Assembly: GCF_947497125.1 (NCBI RefSeq)
Contig: NZ_CANMFI010000007.1
Coordinates: 1 to 64,000, forward strand
Direction: 5' to 3'
Length of the DNA stretch: 64,000 nt
DNA from: an uncultured Polaribacter sp.
GTDB lineage: Bacteria > Bacteroidota > Bacteroidia > Flavobacteriales > Flavobacteriaceae
The position numbers and the translations under genes are program-made. Below are positions 8,203 to 17,176 of this stretch, piece after piece. The notes under the pieces are model-generated. The model ran no database searches. It saw only the letters and a program-made list of their open reading frames with translations, and had not been told where the DNA came from. Position 1 is the first letter of the stretch. The number at the start of each line of letters is the position of its first letter.

Positions 8203-9336
8203 CTAATGATGCTCGTGCTCTTCTACTGCCATCCCTATAAATAAAGAAGACAACATTGTAAATATAAATGCTTGTAAAAAAGCTACTAAAATTTCAATAA
8301 CCATAATAAACAATGCAAGTACTAAAGACATTCCTGTAGAGGCTACTGGGCCAAAAGCTTCTTTCATTGTAATCATTAATGCAATTAAACTCATTACCAC
8401 AAAATGGCCTGCAGTTATGTTTGCAAACAAACGAACTAGTAAAGAGAATGGCTTAATTACAATAAATCCAACCAATTCTATTACGGCTAAAACTGGTCTT
8501 AAAATGTAAGGAACACCTGGCATCCACAAGGTGTGTGCCCAAAAATCTTTAGATCCGTTTGTAATGTAGATAATCATTGTTAACAAAGCCAAACAAACTG
8601 TTACAGCAATTTGCCCTGTTACGTTGAATCCTAACGGAGTTAATCCTAAAAGATTTAAAAGCCATATAAAAAAGAATACCGTTAATAAAAAAGGCATAAA
8701 TTTTTTGTGCTTTTTCTCACCAATATTTGGTCTTGCTATTTCATCTCTAACATAAATTACTAAAGGCTCTAAAACACGTCCAAATCCTTTAGGAATTTCT
8801 CTTTTTTTGTATTGTTTCGCTAGCTTAGTAAAAGCGAAAAAGATTAACAAACTAGCTAATAAAATACCTACAACAGATTTTGTTATAGAAAAGTCTAATA
8901 TTTTTTTAGCATTTGTTGCATGGTGAGTTTCATCAAAAGAAACTGTTGCAGCACTACTGTCTAATTCGTAAATTTTAGAATGTATTTTTGCGAATTTTAA
9001 GCCATTTTTTTCTACAAGAACATGGCCATCATCATTGTGATGAAATTCTGAAGACATAAAAGTCACAATTCCTTTGCTTGTCCATAAAACCACTGGTAAT
9101 GGAAAACCAAAATGTTTTCTTTCTCCTTCTTCTGATGTATAAGAAAAGAAAGTAAAATCGTGCGAATCTTTAAGGTGATGTTGAATGTAAGCTTTTACTT
9201 CAGTCGGAGTATTTACTTCGCCACCATCTTTTTGTGAAGGGTTCTTTTTGTCTGCTTCTGATGCAAAAGTTGTCGTTGAAATAACGGCTATAACCGCTAT
9301 TATAAGAAACTTGATTGTTTTTTGTGCAATCTTCAT
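8203..9336 (-). CDS. atpB: ATP synthase Fo subunit a
   Basis: Stator channel subunit. The essential arginine is Arg302 in LLVRLFANITAGH. Unlike proteobacterial subunit a (about 270 aa), this one has 377 residues: a signal peptide (1-25, cut near TFA-SEA) and an extracytoplasmic region to about residue 150, rich in His and charged residues, before the first membrane helix. This long form is usual in Bacteroidota. The C-terminus is His-rich (EEHEHH). A full promoter lies 22-50 bp upstream, so the ATP synthase genes can be transcribed apart from sprE-bactofilin-atpZ. Confidence 0.98.
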   Translation of the reverse strand: MKIAQKTIKFLIIAVIAVISTTTFASEADKKNPSQKDGGEVNTPTEVKAYIQHHLKDSHDFTFFSYTSEEGERKHFGFPLPVVLWTSKGIVTFMSSEFHHNDDGHVLVEKNGLKFAKIHSKIYELDSSAATVSFDETHHATNAKKILDFSITKSVVGILLASLLIFFAFTKLAKQYKKREIPKGFGRVLEPLVIYVRDEIARPNIGEKKHKKFMPFLLTVFFFIWLLNLLGLTPLGFNVTGQIAVTVCLALLTMIIYITNGSKDFWAHTLWMPGVPYILRPVLAVIELVGFIVIKPFSLLVRLFANITAGHFVVMSLIALMITMKEAFGPVASTGMSLVLALFIMVIEILVAFLQAFIFTMLSSLFIGMAVEEHEHH

Positions 9337-9364
9337 TGTAAAAATACGCTTTCTAAATTCGGTG

Positions 9365-9394
9365 CAAATGTAAGCAATAAATCAAAAACACAAA
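9365..9394 (-). promoter_or_regulatory. Promoter of atpB (TTTG-N18-TACATTTG)
   Basis: On the minus strand a -33 TTTG (9394-9391), an 18-nt spacer and a -7 TACATTTG (9372-9365) match the Bacteroidota housekeeping consensus. The predicted start lies near 9358, leaving a leader of about 22 nt before the atpB ATG at 9336. Confidence 0.7.
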
Positions 9395-9413
9395 CTTTTT
9401 TTTTTGAAAAAAA

Positions 9414-9803
9414 TCACAGTTTTCTCTTTAGGAATTTTACAACAAAAAGTAGCTCTATCAATAAAAATAAAAATGTAGGTATTAAGATCGATAATTTAAT
9501 AATGAGACTGCTTTTTTCTTCGGAGGTTATAGTTGGATAAAAGGCGGCAATAAATAACATTATTTTTATAAATAAACTTCCTAAATAAATAAAGCCAATT
9601 TGCTCTAAAACTTTTTTTATTTTAGAAATTAAAATGATATTGATACCTACAAGAGTCGAAAACCCTGCGTGAAAGAGGTATAATTTTTTTAATGAAAAAG
9701 GCAGCGTTACTTCTATGTTGTTTAAAAGCATCAAATGACCTAAATAGCCAAAATAACCAATACTTAAAAAAACAAAAAGAACAATAATTATTTTTTTAGT
9801 CAT
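9414..9803 (-). CDS. Small four-helix membrane protein of the atp cluster
   Basis: 129 residues with four predicted membrane helices (about 5-27, 38-60, 68-92, 98-122) and a basic end. It overlaps atpZ by 8 bp and precedes atpB, the slot occupied by atpI (UncI) in other bacteria. It probably belongs to a flavobacterial membrane family (I believe DUF6168). A role as the AtpI-type assembly partner is inferred only from position, size and topology; no AtpI sequence motif is evident. Confidence 0.75.
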   Translation of the reverse strand: MTKKIIIVLFVFLSIGYFGYLGHLMLLNNIEVTLPFSLKKLYLFHAGFSTLVGINIILISKIKKVLEQIGFIYLGSLFIKIMLFIAAFYPTITSEEKSSLIIKLSILIPTFLFLLIELLFVVKFLKRKL

Positions 9804-10014
9804 TAATTTTATTCGCTTGTTTTATCAGTAAATACATAGATAAAAAAATAGCAATTAGCGTTATTGTTTCGGTTAAAAAACTAGTTAAAAACTTACTATC
9901 TAACCATTTTCCTAATAAAAATCCTGCATAAATAGTAACGCCCATTTGCAAACCTGCACCAGATAATGCAATTGCTTTATGAAGCGGTTTTTTCTGAGGC
10001 TTTTTTTGCTTCAT
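9796..10014 (-). CDS. atpZ: AtpZ/AtpI-family protein
   Basis: 72 residues, two membrane helices around residues 17-35 and 45-64, with a Lys-rich start. GAGLQMGVTIYAGFLLGKWLD is the typical AtpZ pattern, in which the Gly/Lys/Trp/Leu-Asp turn joins the helices. Family members are linked to ATP synthase assembly and Mg2+ or Ca2+ handling. Its start overlaps the bactofilin gene by 38 bp and its end overlaps the next gene by 8 bp. Confidence 0.85.
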   Translation of the reverse strand: MKQKKPQKKPLHKAIALSGAGLQMGVTIYAGFLLGKWLDSKFLTSFLTETITLIAIFLSMYLLIKQANKIND

Positions 10015-10393
10015 TTCCGGTATTTAATTCTTTTATGGTGCCTTTCATTGCACAAGTTGCATTAAAAGATGCGCCTGGTTCTACAGAAAGTTTTCCAATA
10101 ATAACATCGCCTGTAATGTTTGCACTTGCTTTTATTGTTAAAGTGTTATTTGCCAATAGTTCTCCAGAAAAAGTGCCTTCAATATCTGTGTTTGTACTAT
10201 CAATTTTACCTTTAACAACACCATCTGTCCCAATAATAACTCTTCCTTTTGTTATTAAAGATCCTTCTAGAGTTCCGTCTATTCTAAAATCTCCTTCAGA
10301 TTTAATGTCTCCAATTATTGTCGTATTTTTTGCAATCACGTTTCTTTCCATAACTTTATTTTTCTGTGTATTATTTTCTTTAGCACTAAACAT
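9977..10393 (-). CDS. Bactofilin (polymer-forming cytoskeletal protein)
   Basis: Bactofilins form filaments from a right-handed beta-helix. Here residues about 20-115 show the repeating pattern GDIKSEGDFRIDGTLEGSL, then GKIDSTNTDIEGTFSG and TITGDVIIGKLSVEPG-like turns, flanked by short polar tails, as in the family. Length 138 is typical. It lies 1 bp after sprE and its C-terminal codons overlap the atpZ start, so it links secretion and ATP synthase genes. A scaffolding role at the envelope is inferred. Confidence 0.93.
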   Translation of the reverse strand: MFSAKENNTQKNKVMERNVIAKNTTIIGDIKSEGDFRIDGTLEGSLITKGRVIIGTDGVVKGKIDSTNTDIEGTFSGELLANNTLTIKASANITGDVIIGKLSVEPGASFNATCAMKGTIKELNTGNEAKKASEKTAS

Positions 10394-10394
10394 A

Positions 10395-12632
10395 TTATTT
10401 TTTTAATTGTTTTTGTATTTCTTTTGCTTTTTTTCCTTCTTCTGTGCTGCCGTAATTTACAGCCACAAATTGTAATGCTGCTTCGTAACTTTCTTTATTC
10501 TGAAATTTACCAATAGCAAAAGCTTTTAAAAGCTCGAATTTAGGTAATAATTTAGAACCTTGTATAGAGGGCAGTAGTTTATTTATTGCGGCTACAGTTT
10601 CTTCAAACTTATACTCTTTAAAGAGGTAATAAATTTCTTTATAAGTTTCTTCTAATTGATTAACAGACGTTTCTTCTTTAAACGTTGTGTTAGGATTATT
10701 AATAATTTGAGCAAATTTTGTCTTTGGATACGTTGTTAAAATAAAGTTCTTATATTTTAATGCTTCTTCATTATTACTGTCATTGTTTAGGTAAAGGTTG
10801 TATAAATGCCAGTTGATAGGCAGTATTAAATCTTCTTTAGGATTTAAACTTGCTACTCTTTCTAATCTTTTTACAGCTAGTTTAGGGTCTTTAAACTGTT
10901 CTTTATAGATAATTCCGGCTTCATACAAAGCATTGTTTCTATCTAATTTTAAGGTATCAATAGCTCCTTTCCTCGTAGGTATTGTATTGATGTAAGTTTC
11001 TAAATTATATCGTAAATTAACCTTTTCGGTTTTTGCGGTATCGCTATTTGTATTATTAATAACTCTTTTAGAAGCCCATCTCCATCCATCTTCAAGAGCT
11101 CTGTTTCCCCATATTTTATTAAACTCTGTCTTTCCAAAATCTAATGATTGGCTGTTGTAGAAATACCATTTTCCTTTTTTGTTAGCTTTTAAGGAATTTG
11201 CCCCAAAACTTGCTCCAAAAGCTTGTTGATTAAGTTTTAATTGCGCAGCTTCTTCGTCTTTCTTTTTTAAATTCTCTATGTAGTCTTTAAAATAAGTTTC
11301 TTTATCAGCATCGGTTAAAGAGGCAATTTTAATAATACTATCATTTTTAATAACTATTTTTTCGAAGCTAATAAGAGATGCTAAATTTTTGTGCTTTCTT
11401 TTTATTCTTCTAATTCTAAGATTTAAAGTGTCTTTAGAGATCGATAAAATACTATCAAAATATGCACTTGCATTAATATAATTAGAATTCTTAAAGTTAA
11501 TGTTGGCTAATTTTTCGAAAGTATATGTTTTTTGTTTATCACTACCAGATAATGCTCTAAGCGATTTATTGTAGTAGTTTACAGCTAAATTTATACTGTC
11601 GGTATTTTCGTATAACGAACCAATTTGGTAATACAAAGCATCTAAATATGCCCTATTTTCTCTTTCTTTTGTTAGCTTTTGCAGTCTTTGTAATGTTATG
11701 TTAGCAACAGAATCTGAAGTAATATTTTTTGCCAAAGCTGCATAAGCATTCATTTTATACTTGTAGGGCGCTTTTTTAAAGTCGATTAATTTATTTAAAT
11801 ATAGCAATGCAGAATCCTTCTTATTTTCTTGATGATATAATTGCCCAAGAATGAATAAATTTCTGGCTCCTTGATTTTTATTTTGTAAGGTTTTTGTTGC
11901 TCTAATTAGGCTTTTTTTAGCCATATCTAAACTATCTGCTTTTACATAAGCCATTGCCAATGCAGTATAACCTTGTTCTTTTATGGCGTCTGGTAATAAA
12001 GTTTCTAGAGTATCTTTTACTTTTAATAGCAATTTCAAAGATTCTATTGCAAATTCTTCATTGTCTATTCTAATATTTGCCTTTGCTCTCCAAATTTTTG
12101 TTTCCTCTATTAAACTTGCGTTTGGGTAATTAGTAATTACATAATTAAATGCTTCGATTGCCGGTATAAAACGTTGATCGTAATACCTTGCTTTACCCAA
12201 TAAAAGATAAGCGTCATCAATTTGGCTATTTCGCTCGATACCATTAATATTCATACCATGTTTTTGAATGGCTTTTACAGCTTTTTCTTCTGCAATATCA
12301 AAAGGTGTTTTGTTTTCTTCTGCAGCGGTATCTGTATCACCAAAACCACTACCCATAGTAGTTGATGTGCTTTTGATAACAATTTTATCTTCATCAAATT
12401 TAATAGGCTCTATTGGTAATTGTGCAAACCAATCGTCTTTATAATCGTTGTTTATCTTTTCTACACCTTCATTAAAAGCTTCTTTACCATTAAATAACAC
12501 ATTAAACTTTGTGGTTAATGCATGGTAATTTCTACTAACTATTGTGTCTTTGTTTGTTTTACAGGCAAGTAAAAGCACAGAAACAGTAATAATAAATAGT
12601 ATTTTTGAGATGTATTTCGAGGAAATAAACAT
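10395..12632 (-). CDS. sprE: PorW/SprE-type tetratricopeptide lipoprotein, type IX secretion
   Basis: Large (745 aa) TPR lipoprotein: signal peptide with lipobox LLLAC (Cys24), an N-terminal segment VSRNYHALTTKFNVLFNGKEAF characteristic of PorW/SprE, then TPR-like repeats from about 120 to 400 (DDAYLLLGKARYYD, FILGQLYHQE, YYQIGSLYENTD) and again to the C-terminus. In studied members it is a periplasmic-side component needed for type IX secretion and gliding. It heads a minus-strand group with bactofilin, atpZ and the atp genes. The symbol rests on the N-terminal signature and gene neighbourhood. Confidence 0.82.
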   Translation of the reverse strand: MFISSKYISKILFIITVSVLLLACKTNKDTIVSRNYHALTTKFNVLFNGKEAFNEGVEKINNDYKDDWFAQLPIEPIKFDEDKIVIKSTSTTMGSGFGDTDTAAEENKTPFDIAEEKAVKAIQKHGMNINGIERNSQIDDAYLLLGKARYYDQRFIPAIEAFNYVITNYPNASLIEETKIWRAKANIRIDNEEFAIESLKLLLKVKDTLETLLPDAIKEQGYTALAMAYVKADSLDMAKKSLIRATKTLQNKNQGARNLFILGQLYHQENKKDSALLYLNKLIDFKKAPYKYKMNAYAALAKNITSDSVANITLQRLQKLTKERENRAYLDALYYQIGSLYENTDSINLAVNYYNKSLRALSGSDKQKTYTFEKLANINFKNSNYINASAYFDSILSISKDTLNLRIRRIKRKHKNLASLISFEKIVIKNDSIIKIASLTDADKETYFKDYIENLKKKDEEAAQLKLNQQAFGASFGANSLKANKKGKWYFYNSQSLDFGKTEFNKIWGNRALEDGWRWASKRVINNTNSDTAKTEKVNLRYNLETYINTIPTRKGAIDTLKLDRNNALYEAGIIYKEQFKDPKLAVKRLERVASLNPKEDLILPINWHLYNLYLNNDSNNEEALKYKNFILTTYPKTKFAQIINNPNTTFKEETSVNQLEETYKEIYYLFKEYKFEETVAAINKLLPSIQGSKLLPKFELLKAFAIGKFQNKESYEAALQFVAVNYGSTEEGKKAKEIQKQLKK

Positions 12633-12667
12633 TTGCTAGGTAACTTTTTTTAAAGGCTAATAAAATA

Positions 12668-12722
12668 AAAAACTCTTATTTAAAACTCTTTTTTGTGTAA
12701 AAAAGTATAAATAAGAATGTAA
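12668..12722 (-). terminator. Terminator of the ABC exporter operon
   Basis: Outer stem CTTATTTA (12675-12682) with TAAATAAG (12708-12715) encloses an inner TTTTTT/AAAAAA stem with a 4-nt loop. The minus-strand transcript then runs into a T-rich stretch. It lies 36 bp past the ATPase gene stop at 12751. Confidence 0.65.
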
Positions 12723-12750
12723 AAATAGTAATAAATTAAGAACCTAATAC

Positions 12751-13446
12751 TTATATAGAAAAATAGCTTTCTAATTCTTGTAAAGTTGCTGCAGATGTTT
12801 CAATATCTTTTACTACGTTTCCTTTATCTAACACTACTATTCGTTCGCAAACTTCGGTTACATGACTTAAATCGTGACTAGAAACCAACAGGGTAATTTC
12901 TTTGTTTTCTGTTAATTCTTTTAAAATCTTTTTTAAGCGAATTTGTGTTGTAGGATCTAGGTTGGCAAAAGGTTCATCTAAAATTACTACCTTAGGATTG
13001 CCAATCAGTGCTGCTATAATTCCTGCTTTTTTCTGATTTCCCTTACTTAAATCTCTTAAATATTTCTTTTTCCCGATAATTTCACCATTAAAAAACTCCT
13101 CAAATTTTGCTACAAAACTGGTTACATCTGCTTTATTCATCCCTCGTAAATCACCTATAAACTCAAAATATTCTTCGGGTGTTAAGTAACCTATCAAAAA
13201 AGATTCATCAATAAAAGAACCGGTAAAGTTTTTCCAAGCTTCGCTTTGGTTTACTTGAATTTCATGATTTATAACCGAGCCTGTTGTTGGTCTAATTAAG
13301 TCTAATAATAGGTTAAAATAGGTTGTTTTTCCGGCACCATTATTACCAACCAACCCAAAAGATTGCCCTTTCGGAATTTCTAATGCATCGATCTGTAAAA
13401 CAGCAGTTTGTCCGTATTTTTTTGAAAGTTGTGTTGTTTGTATCAT
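12751..13446 (-). CDS. ABC transporter ATP-binding protein
   Basis: ATPase subunit of an ABC-2-like exporter. Walker A GNNGAGKTT (residues 34-42), signature LSKGNQKK (an LSGGQ variant), Walker B VVILDEPFANLDP and switch His in SSHDLSH are all present. 231 residues is normal. It starts 11 bp after the DUF5687 membrane gene, which must be its permease. Substrate unknown. Confidence 0.95.
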   Translation of the reverse strand: MIQTTQLSKKYGQTAVLQIDALEIPKGQSFGLVGNNGAGKTTYFNLLLDLIRPTTGSVINHEIQVNQSEAWKNFTGSFIDESFLIGYLTPEEYFEFIGDLRGMNKADVTSFVAKFEEFFNGEIIGKKKYLRDLSKGNQKKAGIIAALIGNPKVVILDEPFANLDPTTQIRLKKILKELTENKEITLLVSSHDLSHVTEVCERIVVLDKGNVVKDIETSAATLQELESYFSI

Positions 13447-13457
13447 TCTATTTTTTC

Positions 13458-14924
13458 TTAGTTTTCTTGTTTAAATGCATGAATCATTACGTATTTATTT
13501 GCAATGTATTTTTTTGTAATTGTAGCCATTAATTTTTGATGAAAAGCAATGCCAATAAGCCCTAAAATACCCAAAGTAACGGTAGCAATTTCAAAACTTA
13601 CTAAATAATTAATTAATGCGAATAATCCCATTGGTAAAATCATTAGAGGCAACCCAATTAGCCATTGTACTGCACCAGTTCCCTGAAAATTAAAAGCCGC
13701 TTTTTCATCTAAATTTATTTTCTTTCTGTTAAAAGTACCTCCGTATAAAATTACATGCGTGTTTACACCAATGTTATAAATCATGGCAGCAAAGTGTACC
13801 GCTAAAATTTTCCATCCAAAGTAAACGTAAGGTATGCCTAGCACAAAAAGCAGTAAAACACTAATAGTCATAATTGTAAATTTCGATTTTAAATAACGTT
13901 CGTATTTAAAATTCTGACTCATTAACATGTTGTAATAACTGCTGTCCCAGGCAGGTATAAACTGACCAAAATTGATTAGAAAAGCACCTGTAGAAAAGAT
14001 ACCGACTAAAACAGGCATAAAATTCATTTTTGAATACATTGGGTTTGGATAGAAAAACAAACCATATAATAGGCCCATAGCTAACATCCAGATAGAAGAT
14101 TTTGTGCGTTTATTTCTCCACATTAAACGTAAATCGTTTTTAATAAATGGCGCTACATCGCCTAGTTTCTCTGTCCAAGATAAATCTGACGAGTTTGCTT
14201 CTTTTACTTTTGTAGCAATTGCTTCATCTAAATAAGCTTCGCTTTTTAATTTCTTAAAATTTAAAATGTACAGTATTACTAGTAAAATAACGCCTAATAC
14301 ACTATAGCTTGGGTTTTGGTATACAAAATTAAAACCTTGCCCAACAAACTGATGAATGTTGAATACATTGTAATATTGAATTAAAAATCCACCAATTATT
14401 ATGGTTAACAAAACACTAAATGCAATGTTACTTTTATTGATTAAAAAATTTAAAAAATTAGCAGATTGTATGAGTAAAAACATCAGGAATAACCAACCTA
14501 AGACACCATTTGTATGATACCCTTCTTTTATTAATACAAACGAAAAAGGCACATAAAAAAACAGGCTCATGATGTTAAAGAATGAGCAGGCCGATTTTGC
14601 CAATACAAAATGTACTATGTTGTTCTTTTTTATCGATAAAACTAATAGCGGTTTAATGTTTAATACCGGTAAATTTTGCATAAGGTATCTAAAAATTAAA
14701 TCTGCTGTTATTGCAAAAAGTAAAAAACTATTTACAAGAAATAACGGGTCTTTAGTTGGGTATTGTTTTTTTAGTAGATAAAATCCGCCAATGCCAAAAC
14801 CTGTAAACATTAAAACAAAGTAGAGTGCAAAAAAGGCTAAAAGTATTTTTACACCAATACTTTTACCAAATGCAGCAGAACGAAAAAATTGTTTCCATTC
14901 TAATTTTAAAAAATGTAAAACCAT
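13458..14924 (-). CDS. DUF5687 family membrane protein (ABC permease)
   Basis: 488 residues with about twelve hydrophobic segments and a cytoplasmic amphipathic start (LHFLKLEWKQFFRSAAFGKS), the hallmark of DUF5687 proteins in Bacteroidota. It lies directly upstream of an ABC ATPase gene on the same strand, so it is the membrane component of that transporter. The long loop near residues 230-270 is charged and probably cytoplasmic. Function is inferred from pairing. A PadR-led array of membrane proteins ends 202 bp upstream, so a physiological link is possible though not shown. Confidence 0.85.
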   Translation of the reverse strand: MVLHFLKLEWKQFFRSAAFGKSIGVKILLAFFALYFVLMFTGFGIGGFYLLKKQYPTKDPLFLVNSFLLFAITADLIFRYLMQNLPVLNIKPLLVLSIKKNNIVHFVLAKSACSFFNIMSLFFYVPFSFVLIKEGYHTNGVLGWLFLMFLLIQSANFLNFLINKSNIAFSVLLTIIIGGFLIQYYNVFNIHQFVGQGFNFVYQNPSYSVLGVILLVILYILNFKKLKSEAYLDEAIATKVKEANSSDLSWTEKLGDVAPFIKNDLRLMWRNKRTKSSIWMLAMGLLYGLFFYPNPMYSKMNFMPVLVGIFSTGAFLINFGQFIPAWDSSYYNMLMSQNFKYERYLKSKFTIMTISVLLLFVLGIPYVYFGWKILAVHFAAMIYNIGVNTHVILYGGTFNRKKINLDEKAAFNFQGTGAVQWLIGLPLMILPMGLFALINYLVSFEIATVTLGILGLIGIAFHQKLMATITKKYIANKYVMIHAFKQEN

Positions 14925-15126
14925 AAGTTTTGTATGTTAGTTTATTTGTTTAATAACGTATTCTTTTGATAAAACATTGAAAATGAATTTGTTTCTCTTT
15001 ATCCTATTTTTACAATTATTTTTTTGGGGGAAGTTTTATAAAATTACTAAATTTTATCTTCTCTACGGGTAAGAATTTATCTTAAAAAAGTAGAAAGTTA
15101 ATTTTAGGTTTTATTTAAACCCAAAT

Positions 15127-15834
15127 CTATAAGTTTTTTACCAACTTATATTCTGGGTAGGTTTCTAATAATAACTCTTCTGCTTTTTGTGGCATTAAAT
15201 AACTAGTAACATAAAATAGAATAACTACCATTGTTAATGATAAAGAAAGTAGTACTAACCAATGGGTTTCTAGATCGCTAAAAGAAACCTTAAAAGCATT
15301 TGCAGTGTTAAAAAAATTGATATACAAAAGACCAGAAAAACTGTTTTTGGTATCGCCAATCATTGCTTCTAATAAAAATATTTTTTCTTGCTCTTCTTTT
15401 TTCTTTTTTAATTTTTTTCTTGAAATAGTTTGTTTTGTTAAATCGAATACTGCCAGTATTAATAAAAGCCCAAAAAGAACATATTTAGAGTTCGGAATTT
15501 TTAAAACCCAGAAAAAAAGGAAAAAGATACCTAGTGTAGTTATAATTTTTGGCATAGTAAACCATTCTTTAAAAAAGCGCCACATTATATTTCTATAACG
15601 TTTGTTCATTTGTTTTTGTTTTGCTTCTACAACATCCATAAAACCGAAAACCCCAAACTTTTTAAATGATTTATCTCGTGCATCTTCAAATGATAAAAGT
15701 GGCTGTGCTTGCCAAATTTCTTCAATATCATTTGCTAAATGGTCTACCAATTCTGTCTGTACATCATAATGATACACAAAATGTTTTCTGGTGAATTTGT
15801 AAAGATTGTCTATTTGTAATGCTGTTAGTTTCAT
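15127..15834 (-). CDS. Membrane protein of the PadR-linked paralogue array (copy 4)
   Basis: Last and most diverged member (235 aa) of four tandem paralogues. The soluble N-terminal part carries Asp24, Glu28, Asp31, His32 and Glu38 at exactly the positions seen in the other three (TELVDH around 27-32). A basic stretch (MNKRYRNIMWRFFKEW) leads into four membrane segments from about residue 95. A second cytoplasmic Lys-rich loop (RKKLKKKKEEQEK) splits the helices. It overlaps copy 3 by 4 bp (ATGA), showing translational coupling. Function unknown; the layout resembles HAAS/DUF1700 proteins found beside PadR regulators. Confidence 0.85.
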   Translation of the reverse strand: MKLTALQIDNLYKFTRKHFVYHYDVQTELVDHLANDIEEIWQAQPLLSFEDARDKSFKKFGVFGFMDVVEAKQKQMNKRYRNIMWRFFKEWFTMPKIITTLGIFFLFFWVLKIPNSKYVLFGLLLILAVFDLTKQTISRKKLKKKKEEQEKIFLLEAMIGDTKNSFSGLLYINFFNTANAFKVSFSDLETHWLVLLSLSLTMVVILFYVTSYLMPQKAEELLLETYPEYKLVKNL

Positions 15835-16505
15835 ATGCTTTTCAATTTCAATTCCATATTTTTAATTTTTTCACTCGTATCTAAATGGACTAATATGCCT
15901 GCAAAAGAAAATATTGTATTTAAAACAGTAATTAAAAACCAAACAAATAAATGTGTGTCTTTTGATACAGGGATAAAACCATCTGGTTTTACAAACTGAA
16001 TAACCCCGTTTAAAATTAAGAAAGAGAAAAAAATATAAAAACTGCTATAGGTTAAGTGTCCTGATTTTCCTCTTTTTGAGAATTCTAATAAATACGAAAT
16101 AATACCAAAAATTATAGGTGTAAATAAAATTATTAGCGTAATTAATTTATAAACTTTTAAACTTGAGTACTTGTAAAAAATATAATAAGTTGTTACAAAT
16201 AGAATTATAAATACTAAAGATTTCAATTTTGTGAAAAGGTTTTTTATTTTTAAAAAATATAGTTTTTTCACAAAACTATTGATAGAGAATAGTCTTTGTT
16301 TTGTTAGTTGTTCAAAGTTACCATCCCAACCTAAAAATATAAATGAATTCATTACCGCATTTTTGAAATTTCCACCTAAATCAAGTCTTTTTTCTACATC
16401 TAAAACTACATGGTCTAACATTTCTAAACGAATGTCCCAATATTTTACCCCTTCGTTTTCTAAACGATGGTCTATGTATTGTATTTGCTCTTTTGTTAAT
16501 TCCAT
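15831..16505 (-). CDS. Membrane protein of the PadR-linked paralogue array (copy 3)
   Basis: 224 residues. The N-terminus MELTKEQ is shared with copies 1 and 2, followed by Asp24, Glu28, Asp31, His32 and Glu38 (LEMLDH at 27-32). A basic amphipathic region near 75-90 precedes four membrane segments (about 92-112, 118-138, 150-168, 182-203). It begins 2 bp after copy 2 and overlaps copy 4 by 4 bp. No known catalytic domain is evident. Confidence 0.85.
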   Translation of the reverse strand: MELTKEQIQYIDHRLENEGVKYWDIRLEMLDHVVLDVEKRLDLGGNFKNAVMNSFIFLGWDGNFEQLTKQRLFSINSFVKKLYFLKIKNLFTKLKSLVFIILFVTTYYIFYKYSSLKVYKLITLIILFTPIIFGIISYLLEFSKRGKSGHLTYSSFYIFFSFLILNGVIQFVKPDGFIPVSKDTHLFVWFLITVLNTIFSFAGILVHLDTSEKIKNMELKLKSI

Positions 16506-16507
16506 AC

Positions 16508-17173
16508 TTATAATGTAACTAAAGGATATAGCGTTCTTACTGTTTTTTTATTTTGATTATATACTGTATTTACAGACCATAATAAGAGTATAAGCATTAC
16601 ATAAATTGTTAACTGAATATTATTGTATAATGGGTTTGTGAAGCTTTCTTTATTTCTAAAAATAGTTAAAGTATTAAATAATATAATCATATTGTGTATA
16701 ATATGAAAAAGGGCATTGTTTAAGTTTAAAGCTAAAAATTTATTTTTCTTTTCCTTCCTTTTGATTAAAAAAGCGATCAGGTACAAAAACCCAATACCAG
16801 TTAGTACATAAAAGTAAAGTTCTTTATCATCAAATAGTTGCATTAATAGCTGTAAGCAATAAAATAAAGCTGCAGCAATAATTATTTTAGGCACTTTAAA
16901 AAAGGTAATAAAGTTCTTTAAAGATTGTTTGAAAAATCTTTTTTGTACCGATTTTGTTTTTTCTTTTAAAAGTCTGCTAAAACCTCTATCAGAAAAATTT
17001 CTGTGGATATTTTCTATTTCTTTTTTAAAATTTAAATCAGGGTTTTTATTTAATTTTTGTTCTAAAATATTTGCAAAATGATCTACTATTTCTGTTCTAA
17101 CATCATAGAATTTTATGCCACAAGCAAATATATAATTGTCTATCTGTAAATGTTGCTCTTTTGTTAATTCCAT
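16508..17173 (-). CDS. Membrane protein of the PadR-linked paralogue array (copy 2)
   Basis: 221 residues, same plan: MELTKEQ start, Asp24, Glu28, Asp31, His32, Glu38 (TEIVDH at 27-32), a basic stretch near residues 75-90 (KEKTKSVQKRFFKQ), then four membrane helices interrupted by a Lys/Arg-rich loop (IKRKEKKNK). It starts 3 bp after copy 1 and ends 2 bp before copy 3. Identity to its neighbours outside the N-terminus is low, so the duplications are old or quickly diverging. Confidence 0.85.
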   Translation of the reverse strand: MELTKEQHLQIDNYIFACGIKFYDVRTEIVDHFANILEQKLNKNPDLNFKKEIENIHRNFSDRGFSRLLKEKTKSVQKRFFKQSLKNFITFFKVPKIIIAAALFYCLQLLMQLFDDKELYFYVLTGIGFLYLIAFLIKRKEKKNKFLALNLNNALFHIIHNMIILFNTLTIFRNKESFTNPLYNNIQLTIYVMLILLLWSVNTVYNQNKKTVRTLYPLVTL

Positions 17174-17176
17174 AGT

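Noticed and set aside
9966-10406. 146-codon plus-strand frame
   Set aside because: It is the complement of the bactofilin gene, whose beta-helix repeats are clear on the minus strand.
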